A stretch of DNA of 64,000 nucleotides from a bacterium (GCA_016125045.1 WGML01000002.1:124001-188000), one strand, 5' to 3'; shown: positions 1-8,682, numbered from the stretch's first letter. Translations and numbers: made by a program. Notes: generated by a model from the sequence alone, not told the origin.

Positions 1-378
1 TCCGCCCCCGGCCGGCCGCTCGGCAAGGAGCGCTGGGCCGGCGCGGTCGATTCCGTCGGCAGCCACACACTCACCAACGTGCTCGCCGCCACCCGTTACG
101 GCGGAACCGTGGCCGCCTGCGGGCTTGCGCAGGGGATGGACCTGCCGGGCTCCGTCGCGCCCTTCATTCTGCGCGGCGTCACGCTCGCCGGGATCGACAG
201 CGTGATGCGCCCCAAGCCGGACCGCGAAGCCGCGTGGGCGCGCCTCGCCCGCGACCTCGATCTGTCGAAACTGTCCGCCATGGTGCAGCACATCCCGCTC
301 GACGCCGTGCCCGCGATCGGCCGCAGCATCGTCGAGGGCGGCGTGCGCGGCCGCGTCGTCGTGGATGTCGGCGGCTGA
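1..378 (+). CDS. AcuI/YhdH-type acrylyl-CoA reductase, C-terminal part
   Basis: The first 125 codons of the window are the 3' end of a medium-chain (zinc-independent) alcohol dehydrogenase-like reductase. The stretch [12 protein letters not shown], then [14 protein letters not shown] and the segment [15 protein letters not shown], are the pattern of the YhdH/AcuI group, NADPH-dependent reductases of acrylyl-CoA or related enoyl substrates. The open frame enters at base 1, so the N-terminal catalytic domain and part of the NADPH-binding domain lie outside the window. It ends at TGA 376-378. The family call is firm; the substrate is inferred. Confidence 0.82.
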   Translation, partial: SAPGRPLGKERWAGAVDSVGSHTLTNVLAATRYGGTVAACGLAQGMDLPGSVAPFILRGVTLAGIDSVMRPKPDREAAWARLARDLDLSKLSAMVQHIPLDAVPAIGRSIVEGGVRGRVVVDVGG

Positions 379-403
379 CGTTATCGAGCCCCCCGCATTC
401 CGC

Positions 404-431
404 TTGCCGTAGCGCCGGCTTGGGCTACCAT
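404..431 (+). promoter_or_regulatory. Candidate promoter of the acylase gene
   Basis: TTGCCG (404-409) and TACCAT (426-431) are 16 bases apart in the 112-base gap before the acylase gene. The -10 side also reads GCTACCAT, close to the GCTAnAwC form described for Caulobacter housekeeping promoters. Prediction by eye only. Confidence 0.3.
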
Positions 432-490
432 CCCCCATCAGCGATCGACCGGCGGACGACACGCCGGCGATGCACAGGGGAGGCGACGCA

Positions 491-2839
491 ATGACCGTCC
501 GTTCACGGATCGCAGCCGCAATCACGCCGCTGATCCTGCTGCTCGCCGCCTGCGGCACGACCGCCGCGCCCGCCGACACCACAAGCGCCTCGCCGCTCGC
601 GGGCGACGCGCTCCCCGCAACCCCGGCCCAGCGCTTCCGCGCCGAGATCCGCCGCACGGCCTACGGCGTCCCCCACATCAAGGCCGATGACATGGGCGGT
701 CTCGGGTATGGCTATGGCTACGCCAGCGCATCGGACAATATCTGCGACATCGCCGATCGGTTGCTCACAGTGTCCGGCGAGCGCGCCCGCTTCCTCGGTC
801 CGGGGGAGGGCGGCGCCAATGTCACCAGCGATCTCTACCACCGCCGCATGATCAATTCGCGCCGCGTCGAGGCGCTGCTCGCCGGGCCGCCCGGCGCTCC
901 GGACACGCCGACCGCCGAGGCACGCGCCCTCGCGGAAGGCTACGCCGCCGGCATCAATCGCTGGCTCGACGAGGTCGGCGTGGACGCGATCCCTGACGAC
1001 CGTTGCCGCGGGGCCGCCTGGGTCCGCAGGATCACCGCCATCGATTTCTGGCGGCACATGTATGTCGGGCAGACGGTGGATGGCTTCTTCGCGCCCACGG
1101 TCGACGCCGCGCCGCCGCGCGAGGCCGCCGGGATCGGACCAGAGCGCAGGCCCGCCGATCTCGCCGACCCGGACGCCGGCCTCGGCTCGAACGCCTATGG
1201 CGTCGGCCGCGAAATGACCAGGGCGGGCCGCGGCGTGCTCCTCGGCAACCCCCACTATCCGTGGGACGGGGTCAACCGCTACTACCGCGCGCACTTCATC
1301 ATCCCCGGCGACCTCAATGTCGTCGGCATGGCCTATGTCGGCATGCCGCTGATCCGCATCGGCCACACCGAACGGCTCGCCTGGAGCAACACGGTCTCGA
1401 CCGCAAGGCGGCATGGCTATTTCGAACTCACCCTCAACCCGGAAGACCCGACGCAATACCTGTTCGAGGGCGCCTACGTTCCGATGTCCCGCGAGACGGT
1501 CAGCGTCGATGTGCTGCGCAATGGCCGGATCGAGCAGGAGACCCGCACCCTCTATGCCACACGCCACGGCCCGCTGTTCGTGTCGGAAAGCTATCCGTGG
1601 ACGAAAGCCCGCGCCTACGCCCTTCGGACACTCGAAGTCGGCCTGCGCGACCCGGACCAGTACATCTCCGTCTGGCGGGCGAAAAGCGTCCGGGAGATGA
1701 AGGCCGCCCTCGCGACGCGCCAGTCCTACCGCTTCAACACCACCGCGGTCGACGCCGGCGGCGAGGCGCTCTACGGCGATCTCGGCATGATCCCCAACGT
1801 CTCGCCGGCGCTCGTCGAGGCGTGCGCGACCTCCGACTTCGCGAAGGAACGCTGGCGCGAGGGCCGCTGGCCTGTGCTCGACGGCTCGCGGGCGGACTGC
1901 GACTGGCCGACCGATCCGGATTCCTCCATCCCCGGCGCGGCGGGGGCGAGCCGCACGCCGCACCAGTTCCGCACCGACTATGTGCTCCAGAGCAATGACA
2001 GCTACTGGCTCACCAACGCCAAGGCGCCGCTCACAGGCTACAGCCCGATCTTCGGCGACGAGGCGACCGCGCGCTCGCTGCGCACCCGTATCGCCCACGA
2101 ACAGGTCGAGCGCCGCATCGCCGGAACCGACGGCTTCGGCCCGCCCAAATTCGATCTCGCCTCCATGCAGGCGGTGATCTACTCCAACCGTCATTTCGGT
2201 GCGGAGCTCGTGCGCGACGACCTGGTGAAGGCGTGCCGCGCCTCCAGGCGCAAATCGCTCGCGCAGGCCTGCGACGTGCTCGCCGCCTGGGACCTGAAAG
2301 TCGATCTCGACAGCCGCGGCGCGCACCTCTTCCATCTCTTCGCCGAGGCGGGCGGCCTGAAATTCCGCACCCCCTTCAACCCGAGGGATCCGGTCCGCAC
2401 CCCGAACACGCTCGACACCCGCAACCCCGCCGTGCTCGCCGCCCTGCAGACCGCCGTCGACCGGCTGGCGGAGCTCCGGATTCCGCTCGACGCCAGACTC
2501 GGCGACGTGCAGGCCGAGACGCGCAACGGCGTACCGATTCCGATCCATGGCGGCGCCGGGCCGGAGGGCGTGTTCAACGTCATTTCCGTCGAGGCGCTCG
2601 AGCCGGAGAAGGGGTGGACCAGCATCCGTCATGGGGCGAGCTGGATCTTCGCCGTCGAGTTCACCGACGCCGGCCCGCGCAGCGCCGGCATCCTCACCTA
2701 TTCGCAGTCGACCAACCCCGCCTCGCCCCACTATTCGGACCAGACCTGGCTCTACTCGCAAAAGGGCTGGGACGATCTTCGCTTCACCGAGGCCGCCATC
2801 GAGGCAGGGCTCGTCAGCCGGCTGACGATCGCCGAGTAG
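491..2839 (+). CDS. Penicillin-acylase-family Ntn hydrolase, PvdQ/aculeacin-acylase-like lipoprotein
   Basis: A 782-residue N-terminal nucleophile hydrolase that should cleave amide-linked acyl chains. A lipoprotein signal is visible (hydrophobic core followed by LLAAC, Cys21), so it is exported and lipid-anchored. The processing site is GLG|SNAYG, with the catalytic Ser at residue 233 becoming the first residue of the beta chain. Downstream, NPHYPWDGVNRYY and the IRIGHTERLAWSNTV segment resemble the PvdQ/QuiP/aculeacin A acylase group more than penicillin G acylases, so N-acyl-homoserine lactones or acylated peptides are plausible substrates. I chose ATG 491 because AGGGGAGGCG lies just upstream; an in-frame ATG at 470 would put residues ahead of the signal peptide. 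The gene stands alone, not overlapped by its neighbours. Confidence 0.88.
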   Translation: MTVRSRIAAAITPLILLLAACGTTAAPADTTSASPLAGDALPATPAQRFRAEIRRTAYGVPHIKADDMGGLGYGYGYASASDNICDIADRLLTVSGERARFLGPGEGGANVTSDLYHRRMINSRRVEALLAGPPGAPDTPTAEARALAEGYAAGINRWLDEVGVDAIPDDRCRGAAWVRRITAIDFWRHMYVGQTVDGFFAPTVDAAPPREAAGIGPERRPADLADPDAGLGSNAYGVGREMTRAGRGVLLGNPHYPWDGVNRYYRAHFIIPGDLNVVGMAYVGMPLIRIGHTERLAWSNTVSTARRHGYFELTLNPEDPTQYLFEGAYVPMSRETVSVDVLRNGRIEQETRTLYATRHGPLFVSESYPWTKARAYALRTLEVGLRDPDQYISVWRAKSVREMKAALATRQSYRFNTTAVDAGGEALYGDLGMIPNVSPALVEACATSDFAKERWREGRWPVLDGSRADCDWPTDPDSSIPGAAGASRTPHQFRTDYVLQSNDSYWLTNAKAPLTGYSPIFGDEATARSLRTRIAHEQVERRIAGTDGFGPPKFDLASMQAVIYSNRHFGAELVRDDLVKACRASRRKSLAQACDVLAAWDLKVDLDSRGAHLFHLFAEAGGLKFRTPFNPRDPVRTPNTLDTRNPAVLAALQTAVDRLAELRIPLDARLGDVQAETRNGVPIPIHGGAGPEGVFNVISVEALEPEKGWTSIRHGASWIFAVEFTDAGPRSAGILTYSQSTNPASPHYSDQTWLYSQKGWDDLRFTEAAIEAGLVSRLTIAE

Positions 2840-2915
2840 CGTTGGCGGGATCGGTCGACTAGTCTCCATCCGTTCGTTGAAAACGGGCGACGCCTGGCTT
2901 TGGAGGATCAGACCA

Positions 2916-4841
2916 GTGAGCATGACCATCAAGCGGGCGTCGACTTGGGCGTCGACTTGGGCGTTGCATCTGGCTGGGGCGGCGATCGTCCTGTGCGCGG
3001 CGGCTTGTTCGTCCGGCGCGGCGCCCACCCCCCCCACCGCTCCCACCCCGGCAGCCCCCACCTCCCAGGCGGCGTCCCCCGCGCCGGCGCAGCTCGTCCG
3101 AGGCGACGATCTCTACAAGCTCCACTGCGCCTCCTGCCATGAACCCGGCCTCGCCGGTGCGCCGCAGCGGTCCGCGCTCGCCATGCTGACGCCCGCGCGC
3201 ATCCACGAATCGTTGACAACCGGCGTCATGCGCACCCAGGCCGCGATGCTGAGCGGCGAGGAGCGGATACTCGTCGCGCGCTTCCTCTCGCAGGTCCAGC
3301 CGGCATCCGATGTCTCCGGGCGGGGCTGGTGCGAAGCGTCAAAGCCCGGCGACGCCGCGCCGCGCGGCCCGGTCGTGGTGGCGGACTGGGGGATGGACCT
3401 TCAGAATTCGAGGCGCGTGAAGCCGGAAGCGACGACCCTCCGCGCATCGAACGCCGGCTCCCTCGCCCTTGACTGGGTGTTCGCCTTCCCGGAGTCGACG
3501 CGCGCACGCGTGCAGCCGACCGTCGCCGGCGACGCGCTGTTCACCGCCGACCAGAACGGCGTCATCTACGCGCTCGATCTTGCCTCCGGCTGCATCCGGT
3601 GGACCCACGAGGCCGGCATCGAGATCCGCTCGCCGCTGATCATCGGCGCCGACGCCGAAGGCCGCGCGAGCCATCTCTATTTCGGTGACTTCGGCGGCAA
3701 TGTGCACGCGCTCGACCTCAAGTCCGGCCGCGAACTCTGGTCGGTGCGGGCGGACCCGCATCCCCAGACCACGATCACCGGCGCGATGCGCCTGTTCGAG
3801 GGGCGCCTCTACGTCCCCGTCTCCTCGCTCGAAGTCGTGTCCGCGATCGAAAAGACCTATGAGTGTTGCACCTTCCGGGGCGCGGTGCTCGCCCTCGACG
3901 CCGCGACCGGGCGCACGATCTGGAAAACCTACACCGTTGATGAGGCGGTCCAGCAGGGGACGAATTCGGCCGGCGCCCGAATGATGGGGCCGTCCGGCGC
4001 GCCGGTCTGGAGCTCGCCGACGATCGATGCGAAGCGTCGCCTCGTCTATGTCGGCACCGGCGAGAACTATTCCCGCCCCGCGTCCGACATGAGCGATTCC
4101 ATCATCGCCATGTCGCTGGACGACGGGACAATCAAATGGGTCTTCCAGGCGCTCGGCGACGATGTCTGGAACGCTGCCTGCCCAGGCGGCGCAAACTGCC
4201 CGGTCAGCACCGGTCCGGACTATGATTTCGGCGCGGCCCCCGTCCTCGCCCGCACCCGCGCCGGGCGGGAGCTTGTGCTCGCCGGGCAGAAATCGGGTTG
4301 GGTCTATGCGCTTGATCCGGACGCCGGCGGCCGGGAGGTCTGGCGTCGCAAGGTTGGTCGCGGCGGCATCATGGGCGGCGTCCACTGGGGCATGATGACC
4401 GATGGGGACACCCTGTTCGTGCCGATCTCCGATCTTTCCGTCTATCCGAAGGACGCCCACCTCCCGGCGCAGTCCGGGGTGCACGCCGTGCGCGTGGCGG
4501 ACGGCGAACCGCTGTGGTCCACTGTTCTGCCCGACACCTGCGGCAAGGTCGCGTGGCGTTGCCATCCGGGCGTGTCGGCCGCCGCAACCCTCGCGGGCGA
4601 CGTGATCCTCGGCGGCTCGCTCGACGGCAAGGCGCGGGCCTTCTCCGCCGCCGACGGGCGTGTGCTCTGGACCTTCGACACCAATCGGACGTTCGACGCG
4701 GTCAACGGGATATCGGGCGAGGGTGGGTCGATCGATTCATCGGGGCCTGTCGTGGTCGGGGGACGGGTCTTCCTCACCTCCGGCTACGACAAGTTCGGCC
4801 AGAAGCCGGGCAACCTCCTGTTCGCCTTCTCGGTCCGCTGA
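2916..4841 (+). CDS. Cytochrome c / PQQ beta-propeller dehydrogenase, lipoprotein
   Basis: A 641-residue protein in the polyvinyl-alcohol-dehydrogenase-like family. After a lipoprotein signal (about residues 15-33, ending in AAAC) and a Pro/Ala/Thr linker, a short cytochrome c domain carries CASCH (Cys71-His75). From about residue 160 to the end there are repeated propeller blades of the PQQ type (for example LYFGDFGGNVHALDLKSG and VYVGTGENYS). The fusion suggests oxidation of an alcohol or sugar by PQQ with direct electron transfer to the attached haem, in the periplasm. GTG 2916 fits the GGAGG at 2902-2906 better than ATG 2922. The residues STWASTWA near the start come from an exact 12-base tandem repeat. 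The substrate cannot be read from the sequence. Confidence 0.85.
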   Translation: MSMTIKRASTWASTWALHLAGAAIVLCAAACSSGAAPTPPTAPTPAAPTSQAASPAPAQLVRGDDLYKLHCASCHEPGLAGAPQRSALAMLTPARIHESLTTGVMRTQAAMLSGEERILVARFLSQVQPASDVSGRGWCEASKPGDAAPRGPVVVADWGMDLQNSRRVKPEATTLRASNAGSLALDWVFAFPESTRARVQPTVAGDALFTADQNGVIYALDLASGCIRWTHEAGIEIRSPLIIGADAEGRASHLYFGDFGGNVHALDLKSGRELWSVRADPHPQTTITGAMRLFEGRLYVPVSSLEVVSAIEKTYECCTFRGAVLALDAATGRTIWKTYTVDEAVQQGTNSAGARMMGPSGAPVWSSPTIDAKRRLVYVGTGENYSRPASDMSDSIIAMSLDDGTIKWVFQALGDDVWNAACPGGANCPVSTGPDYDFGAAPVLARTRAGRELVLAGQKSGWVYALDPDAGGREVWRRKVGRGGIMGGVHWGMMTDGDTLFVPISDLSVYPKDAHLPAQSGVHAVRVADGEPLWSTVLPDTCGKVAWRCHPGVSAAATLAGDVILGGSLDGKARAFSAADGRVLWTFDTNRTFDAVNGISGEGGSIDSSGPVVVGGRVFLTSGYDKFGQKPGNLLFAFSVR

Positions 4842-4952
4842 GCCGCGCGCGCCGCGCCCGATTCACCTTGATCATCGGGCGGACGGGCTGCACAGATAAG
4901 GTCTTAGGCGCGCATCCGGCGCGCCTCCAGGTTCAGGGCGGAGACCAGAAAC

Positions 4953-5732
4953 ATGCGTGAGTCTGCAACGCTTGCGGGTGGAGTCCTCGTCGCTGCGCTT
5001 CTTGCGGCCTGTGCGCCGGCGGCCGATGCACCTCCCACTCCATCGTCGGCTCCCGCCGCTCCCGCGGCGGCGGCAGGGGCCCCATCGGGCGCGATGACGC
5101 CGAACACGCTCAGCGCCGCCGAGCTCGCCGAGGGCTGGACGCTGCTCTTCAACGGTCAGACCCTGGACGGCTGGCGCAGCTACAAGGCCGATGCGCCGCC
5201 CGCCCAGTGGGTCATCGAGGACGGCGCCCTCTCGCTGTCGTCCGGCGGCGGCGGCGACATCATGACGGCCGCGGAGTACGGGCCGTTCGACCTCAAGCTC
5301 GAATGGAAGATTTCGCCGGGGGGCAATTCCGGCGTCATCTATCTTGTGAAGACGCTTGAAACCGCTCCCAACACCTACAACACCGGGCCGGAAATGCAGG
5401 TGCTCGACGACGAGCGCCACCGCGACGGCGCGATCCCGTCCCACCGCGCCGGCGCACTCTATGATCTCGTGATCCCCTCGCAGGCGGCCGCCCGCCCGGT
5501 CGGGGAATGGAACGAGGCGCGCATCGTGTTCACCGGCAGCCGCCTCGAGCATTGGCTCAATGGCGTCAAGATCGTCGAGACGAGTTATGGGGACGCGGAC
5601 TGGGCCGCGAAGGTCGAGGGATCGAAGTTCAGGACGATGCCTGATTTCGGGAAAGCCTCGTCAGGTCACATCGCGCTTCAGGATCATGGCGACCGTGTCT
5701 GGTATCGCAACATCAAACTGAAGCCGCTCTAG
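4953..5732 (+). CDS. DUF1080 (3-keto-disaccharide hydrolase fold) lipoprotein
   Basis: A 259-residue exported protein. The signal ends in LLAAC (Cys20), followed by an Ala/Pro linker and one DUF1080 domain from about residue 50 to the end: GWTLLFNGQTLDGW, the SPGGNSGVIYLV core, GPEMQVLDDERH and the C-terminal SGHIALQDHGD. The family is a LamG-like beta-sandwich; members have been assigned to hydrolysis of 3-keto-glycosides. Its neighbours support a sugar-oxidation role: a PQQ dehydrogenase upstream and, facing it, a GMC oxidoreductase with a Tat-exported small subunit. Specific substrate is inferred from this context only. Confidence 0.88.
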   Translation: MRESATLAGGVLVAALLAACAPAADAPPTPSSAPAAPAAAAGAPSGAMTPNTLSAAELAEGWTLLFNGQTLDGWRSYKADAPPAQWVIEDGALSLSSGGGGDIMTAAEYGPFDLKLEWKISPGGNSGVIYLVKTLETAPNTYNTGPEMQVLDDERHRDGAIPSHRAGALYDLVIPSQAAARPVGEWNEARIVFTGSRLEHWLNGVKIVETSYGDADWAAKVEGSKFRTMPDFGKASSGHIALQDHGDRVWYRNIKLKPL

Positions 5733-5748
5733 GAAGGGCTGTGCGCTG

Positions 5749-5788
5749 GCCCGGAGCGGGGCCTGAACAGGGAGGGGCCGCTCCGGGC
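5749..5788. terminator. Perfect 11-bp inverted repeat between convergent genes
   Basis: GCCCGGAGCGG at 5749-5759 pairs exactly with CCGCTCCGGGC at 5778-5788 across an 18-base loop. It sits between the DUF1080 stop (5732) and the stop of the small minus-strand gene (5802). There is no T-tract on either side, so it may slow or protect transcripts rather than act as a classic intrinsic terminator. Confidence 0.45.
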
Positions 5789-5801
5789 GATGCACGATGG
5801 A

Positions 5802-5927
5802 TCAAACGATCGAGCCCATCGAGCTTGCGACGAAATAGACGAGCGCTGAAGCAAAGCCGAGGGCGACGACGAAGCTGCCGGCAAAGTCGACTTCGGCCGG
5901 GAGGGGGAAACGGATCAGACCACGCAT
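5802..5927 (-). CDS. 41-residue predicted membrane protein
   Basis: A short gene on the minus strand coding for 41 residues beginning MRGLIRFPLPAEVDF and ending ASSMGSIV, with one hydrophobic segment (about residues 16-35) suitable for a single membrane span. The start ATG (5927-5925) is preceded by AAAAAAGGAGAATAAC, an almost ideal ribosome binding site, and a sigma-54-like promoter lies about 60 bases upstream (5989-6003). Both strongly suggest a real gene although the family is not one I recognise. It lies downstream of, and in the same orientation as, the GMC oxidoreductase small subunit but has its own promoter candidate. Confidence 0.65.
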   Translation of the reverse strand: MRGLIRFPLPAEVDFAGSFVVALGFASALVYFVASSMGSIV

Positions 5928-5988
5928 GTTATTCTCCTTTTTTGTCTCGGCCGCCCCGTCGGGGTCTGTCGCCGATGCTCCAAGGATC

Positions 5989-6003
5989 GCAAGTTGCGTG
6001 CCA
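5989..6003 (-). promoter_or_regulatory. Sigma-54 (RpoN)-type -24/-12 promoter
   Basis: Read on the minus strand the sequence is TGGCAC-GCAAC-TTGC, an exact match to the conserved TGGCAC-N5-TTGC core of RpoN promoters, preceded by CT as in the wider consensus. A start about 12 bases downstream would give a leader of about 50 bases carrying a CCCCGACGGGG hairpin before the 41-residue gene. The 70 bases upstream are unusually AT-rich, as is common where an activator or bending protein binds. Confidence 0.5.
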
Positions 6004-6179
6004 GAATTTGTTTACCAACAAGCCTCTTGTTTTAATTGAATAATTTCAGATTTTTGATGACAGGAAATTTATGATTGGCATTTTTCGCCAACTCGTTTGG
6101 CGAGCACCGCCCGTATTTGGCGGTCTCGGCCAGGCGGCGTCCGGCGCGCGCCGAACACGCTCTCACCTGCGCTGAAACA

Positions 6180-6899
6180 TCACTCCAACCCGTCGAGTTT
6201 GAGCCCCAGCGCCTCGACCGCCCGGCGCACATGGTCCACGGCTTCGGGCGGCGGACCGGCATAGGGGCCGGTCGATGGGCGGTTCCCGACATAGCCGAGT
6301 TCGGCCCAGCCTTGCGGCGTCGAATAGTAGGCTCCGATGGTCAGGGACCGCATGCGCGCGAAAAACTCTGCTGGTTTTTCAAGGCCTTGCTTGATCCGGT
6401 CAGGATAGGCGAGATCGTCCGCCATCGCGGACTTCTCCTCCGGCGAGAGGTGCATGAACAGGCGCTGGAAGCGTGACTGCGCCTCGCGGTCGAGCCAGGC
6501 GAGGCCAGGGATGATCAGCTCGCGGTCAGCGCGCTGGCTCTCATAGGGTGCGCTCACCCACTCGTCGATGAAGGCGGGAACGCCGAGCGCGGAGGCCGAG
6601 GGTGCGTCGCCGTCGGCGGGCAGAATGAGGTCGACGAGCGCCGTCGCGGCTGCAATCTCCGTGCGATTTAGCGTTAGCGGCCAAGGGGTTACGGGCTCGA
6701 GCAGGTTCGGGTCCGTGCCATAGCCCTTCGCGTCGATGGGCGGCGGCGCGATCCAGTCGACGCCCTTCAAATCGTCTCCGCACGCGGCGAGCGGCCCGGC
6801 GGTCAGGGCGGCGAGAAACCATTTCAACGAGCTGCGACGGCTCAGCTGGAGCGGCGTTGCGGGCGTGTGTCCGTGAAGGATGAGTGTGGTTCTGGTCAT
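6180..6899 (-). CDS. Gluconate 2-dehydrogenase subunit 3-like protein, Tat signal
   Basis: A 239-residue small subunit of a membrane FAD dehydrogenase. The N-terminus carries a twin-arginine motif (SRRSSLKWF, Arg21-Arg22) followed by a hydrophobic stretch and LAAC (Cys40), so it is probably a Tat-exported lipoprotein. The body matches the gluconate_2-dh3 family (LNRTEIAAATALVDLILPADGDAPSA). In this family the small subunit carries the signal for the signal-less GMC flavoprotein, which hitch-hikes through Tat. The partner gene ends 10 bases upstream, and the GAGGG ribosome binding site of this gene lies at that junction. ATG 6899 was chosen for that site and for the intact Tat signal. Confidence 0.87.
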   Translation of the reverse strand: MTRTTLILHGHTPATPLQLSRRSSLKWFLAALTAGPLAACGDDLKGVDWIAPPPIDAKGYGTDPNLLEPVTPWPLTLNRTEIAAATALVDLILPADGDAPSASALGVPAFIDEWVSAPYESQRADRELIIPGLAWLDREAQSRFQRLFMHLSPEEKSAMADDLAYPDRIKQGLEKPAEFFARMRSLTIGAYYSTPQGWAELGYVGNRPSTGPYAGPPPEAVDHVRRAVEALGLKLDGLE

Positions 6900-6909
6900 G
6901 GTTCGGCCC

Positions 6910-8598
6910 TCAAAGCTCGCCTGACTGAAGCCTGCGGGCGACATGCTCGCCGGTGCGCATCGCGAGCGCCAGGATCGTGATGGTGGGGTTCTTGTGGGCC
7001 TTGGACGCGAACACCGAACCGTCGGCGAGGTACAGATTGTCGACGTCCCAGGTGCGGCCAAACCCATCCGTGACCGAGGTTTTCGGGTCGTCGCCCATGC
7101 GGCAGGTCCCGACTTCGTGGATGATCTGGCCGCCCGTCGAGATCGCGTCGGCCGGAGCCTGAATCGGGCTGGTGATCGTGCCTCCGAGGCGGTCGACAAG
7201 CGTTTGCACGGCCTGCTGGAAGTGCAGGATCTGGTTCAGTTCGTGATCGCTCCAGGCAAAATGGAAGCGGAGCACCGGGATGCCGTACCGGTCTTTCTTC
7301 TCTGGGTCGATCTCGCAGAAGGAGTTCGCGTTCGCCAGCATCTCGCCGCGCTGCGTGAAGCGAATCGTGGACCCGTACTGGCGTTTCGCGGCCGCGCGAA
7401 TGCCCGCGCCGTAGCCCTCCGTCACGCCGTAGGCGCCGAGCCCCGGCTGGTTGAAGCCGCCGCCGATCTCCATGTGATAGCCGCGTGGGAAGTCGAGTTC
7501 GCCGGCCGCCTGCCGCTGGTAATCCCAGAACGGCGCATAGATGTGCAGGCCCTGCGCCCCGTCCTCATTGTAGATCGGGCGGCCTTCGAGCGCCGGGAAA
7601 TAGGCCGAGAGGTCCGATCCCACCGTGTCCATCAGGTTGCGGCCCACCTGGCCGCTCGAATTGGCGAGCCCCTCCGACCGGCCCGCGGGCTTTGAGTTGA
7701 GCAGCAGGCGCGCGGTCTCGCCGGTGCTGGCGGACAGCACCACGACCCGGGCGCTCGCTTCGCGCTGTTCGCCGGAGGCGGTGTCGATATAGCGCACGCC
7801 CTTCGCCTTGCCCGCATCATTCAGGACGACCTCAAACACCATGGCGCCGGTCACGATCGTGAGCCGGCCAGTCGCCTTGGCCCACGGAATCAGCGAGGTC
7901 GTGGTCTGGAAGGCGGCGCCGATCGAGCAGCCGCGCCCGCACGGCGAGGCCCAGTAGCAGGCCTGCCGCTCGTCCATGTCGCGTGTCAGCACCGCGCGCC
8001 GCGCCGGCACGATCGGTATGCCCACCGCGTCGCCGCCGGCCTTCAGGAACATCTCCCACGCCCGCATGCGCGGGGGATCATGGAGCACGCCGGGACCGGA
8101 ATCCGGGTGGTTCTCAAGCCCGGTGTTCGAGCCATAGACCCCAACAAGCTTCTCGGTGCGGTCATACCACGGAGCTATTTCCTCATAGGTCACCGGCCAG
8201 TCGGCGCCGAGCCCGTCGCGGGACCGTCCCTTGAAATCATAGGGGCCCATGCGGAAAGAATTGCGTCCCCAGTGATTGGTGCGCCCGCCGAGCATGCGGC
8301 TGCGCCACCACATGAACTTTGACCCCTCGGCGGCGGTGTAGGGCTCGCCTGGCACCTCCCAGCCGCCGTCCACCGTAGCGTCGTAGTAGCCGAACGCCTT
8401 GTCCGATGTGCCGGCGCCTCTCAGCGGCGCTTCCCAGGGAGTGTTCAGCATCGGGGCTTCTTCGGGGTCGTAATCGCGCCCAGCCTCGAGCATCAGGACT
8501 TTCGCGCCCGCCTGGGTCAGCACATAGGCCGACATCCCGCCGCCGGCGCCAGATCCCACCACGATCGCGTCGAAAGTTTCTCCGGAAACATCCACCAT
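6910..8598 (-). CDS. GMC oxidoreductase, FAD-dependent sugar/alcohol dehydrogenase large subunit
   Basis: A 562-residue flavoprotein. The Rossmann motif VVGSGAGGGMSA lies at residues 13-24 and the C-terminal GMC domain holds the active-site pair in DGSVFASKAHKNPT (His535, Asn537). There is no signal peptide; export is expected through the Tat signal of the adjacent small subunit. This two-gene arrangement is typical of gluconate 2-dehydrogenase, 2-ketogluconate dehydrogenase and glucoside 3-dehydrogenase systems, which pass electrons to a cytochrome c. No dedicated multi-haem cytochrome is next to it here. Together with the nearby DUF1080 lipoprotein, a glucoside 3-dehydrogenase role is the favoured inference. 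Confidence 0.88.
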   Translation of the reverse strand: MVDVSGETFDAIVVGSGAGGGMSAYVLTQAGAKVLMLEAGRDYDPEEAPMLNTPWEAPLRGAGTSDKAFGYYDATVDGGWEVPGEPYTAAEGSKFMWWRSRMLGGRTNHWGRNSFRMGPYDFKGRSRDGLGADWPVTYEEIAPWYDRTEKLVGVYGSNTGLENHPDSGPGVLHDPPRMRAWEMFLKAGGDAVGIPIVPARRAVLTRDMDERQACYWASPCGRGCSIGAAFQTTTSLIPWAKATGRLTIVTGAMVFEVVLNDAGKAKGVRYIDTASGEQREASARVVVLSASTGETARLLLNSKPAGRSEGLANSSGQVGRNLMDTVGSDLSAYFPALEGRPIYNEDGAQGLHIYAPFWDYQRQAAGELDFPRGYHMEIGGGFNQPGLGAYGVTEGYGAGIRAAAKRQYGSTIRFTQRGEMLANANSFCEIDPEKKDRYGIPVLRFHFAWSDHELNQILHFQQAVQTLVDRLGGTITSPIQAPADAISTGGQIIHEVGTCRMGDDPKTSVTDGFGRTWDVDNLYLADGSVFASKAHKNPTITILALAMRTGEHVARRLQSGEL

Positions 8599-8682
8599 CA
8601 GGTACGCCCCTCGCCGTTTCCGATCAGCCTAGGGCGGGAACGTCGGTGTTGAAAGAGCGGTGTTGAACGAGCCTTTCCCGGA

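Noticed and set aside
503-3061. Very long open frame (852 codons) on the minus strand opposite the acylase gene
   Set aside because: It has no signal, no recognisable domain and an Arg/Gly/Ala-rich composition typical of antisense frames in GC-rich DNA; the plus strand holds a clear acylase.
6071-6175. 34-residue plus-strand frame after AGGAAATTT
   Set aside because: Ends next to the stop of the opposite-strand small-subunit gene and overlaps a hairpin-forming sequence; Arg-rich C-terminus and no family. Weaker evidence than the 41-residue gene on the minus strand.
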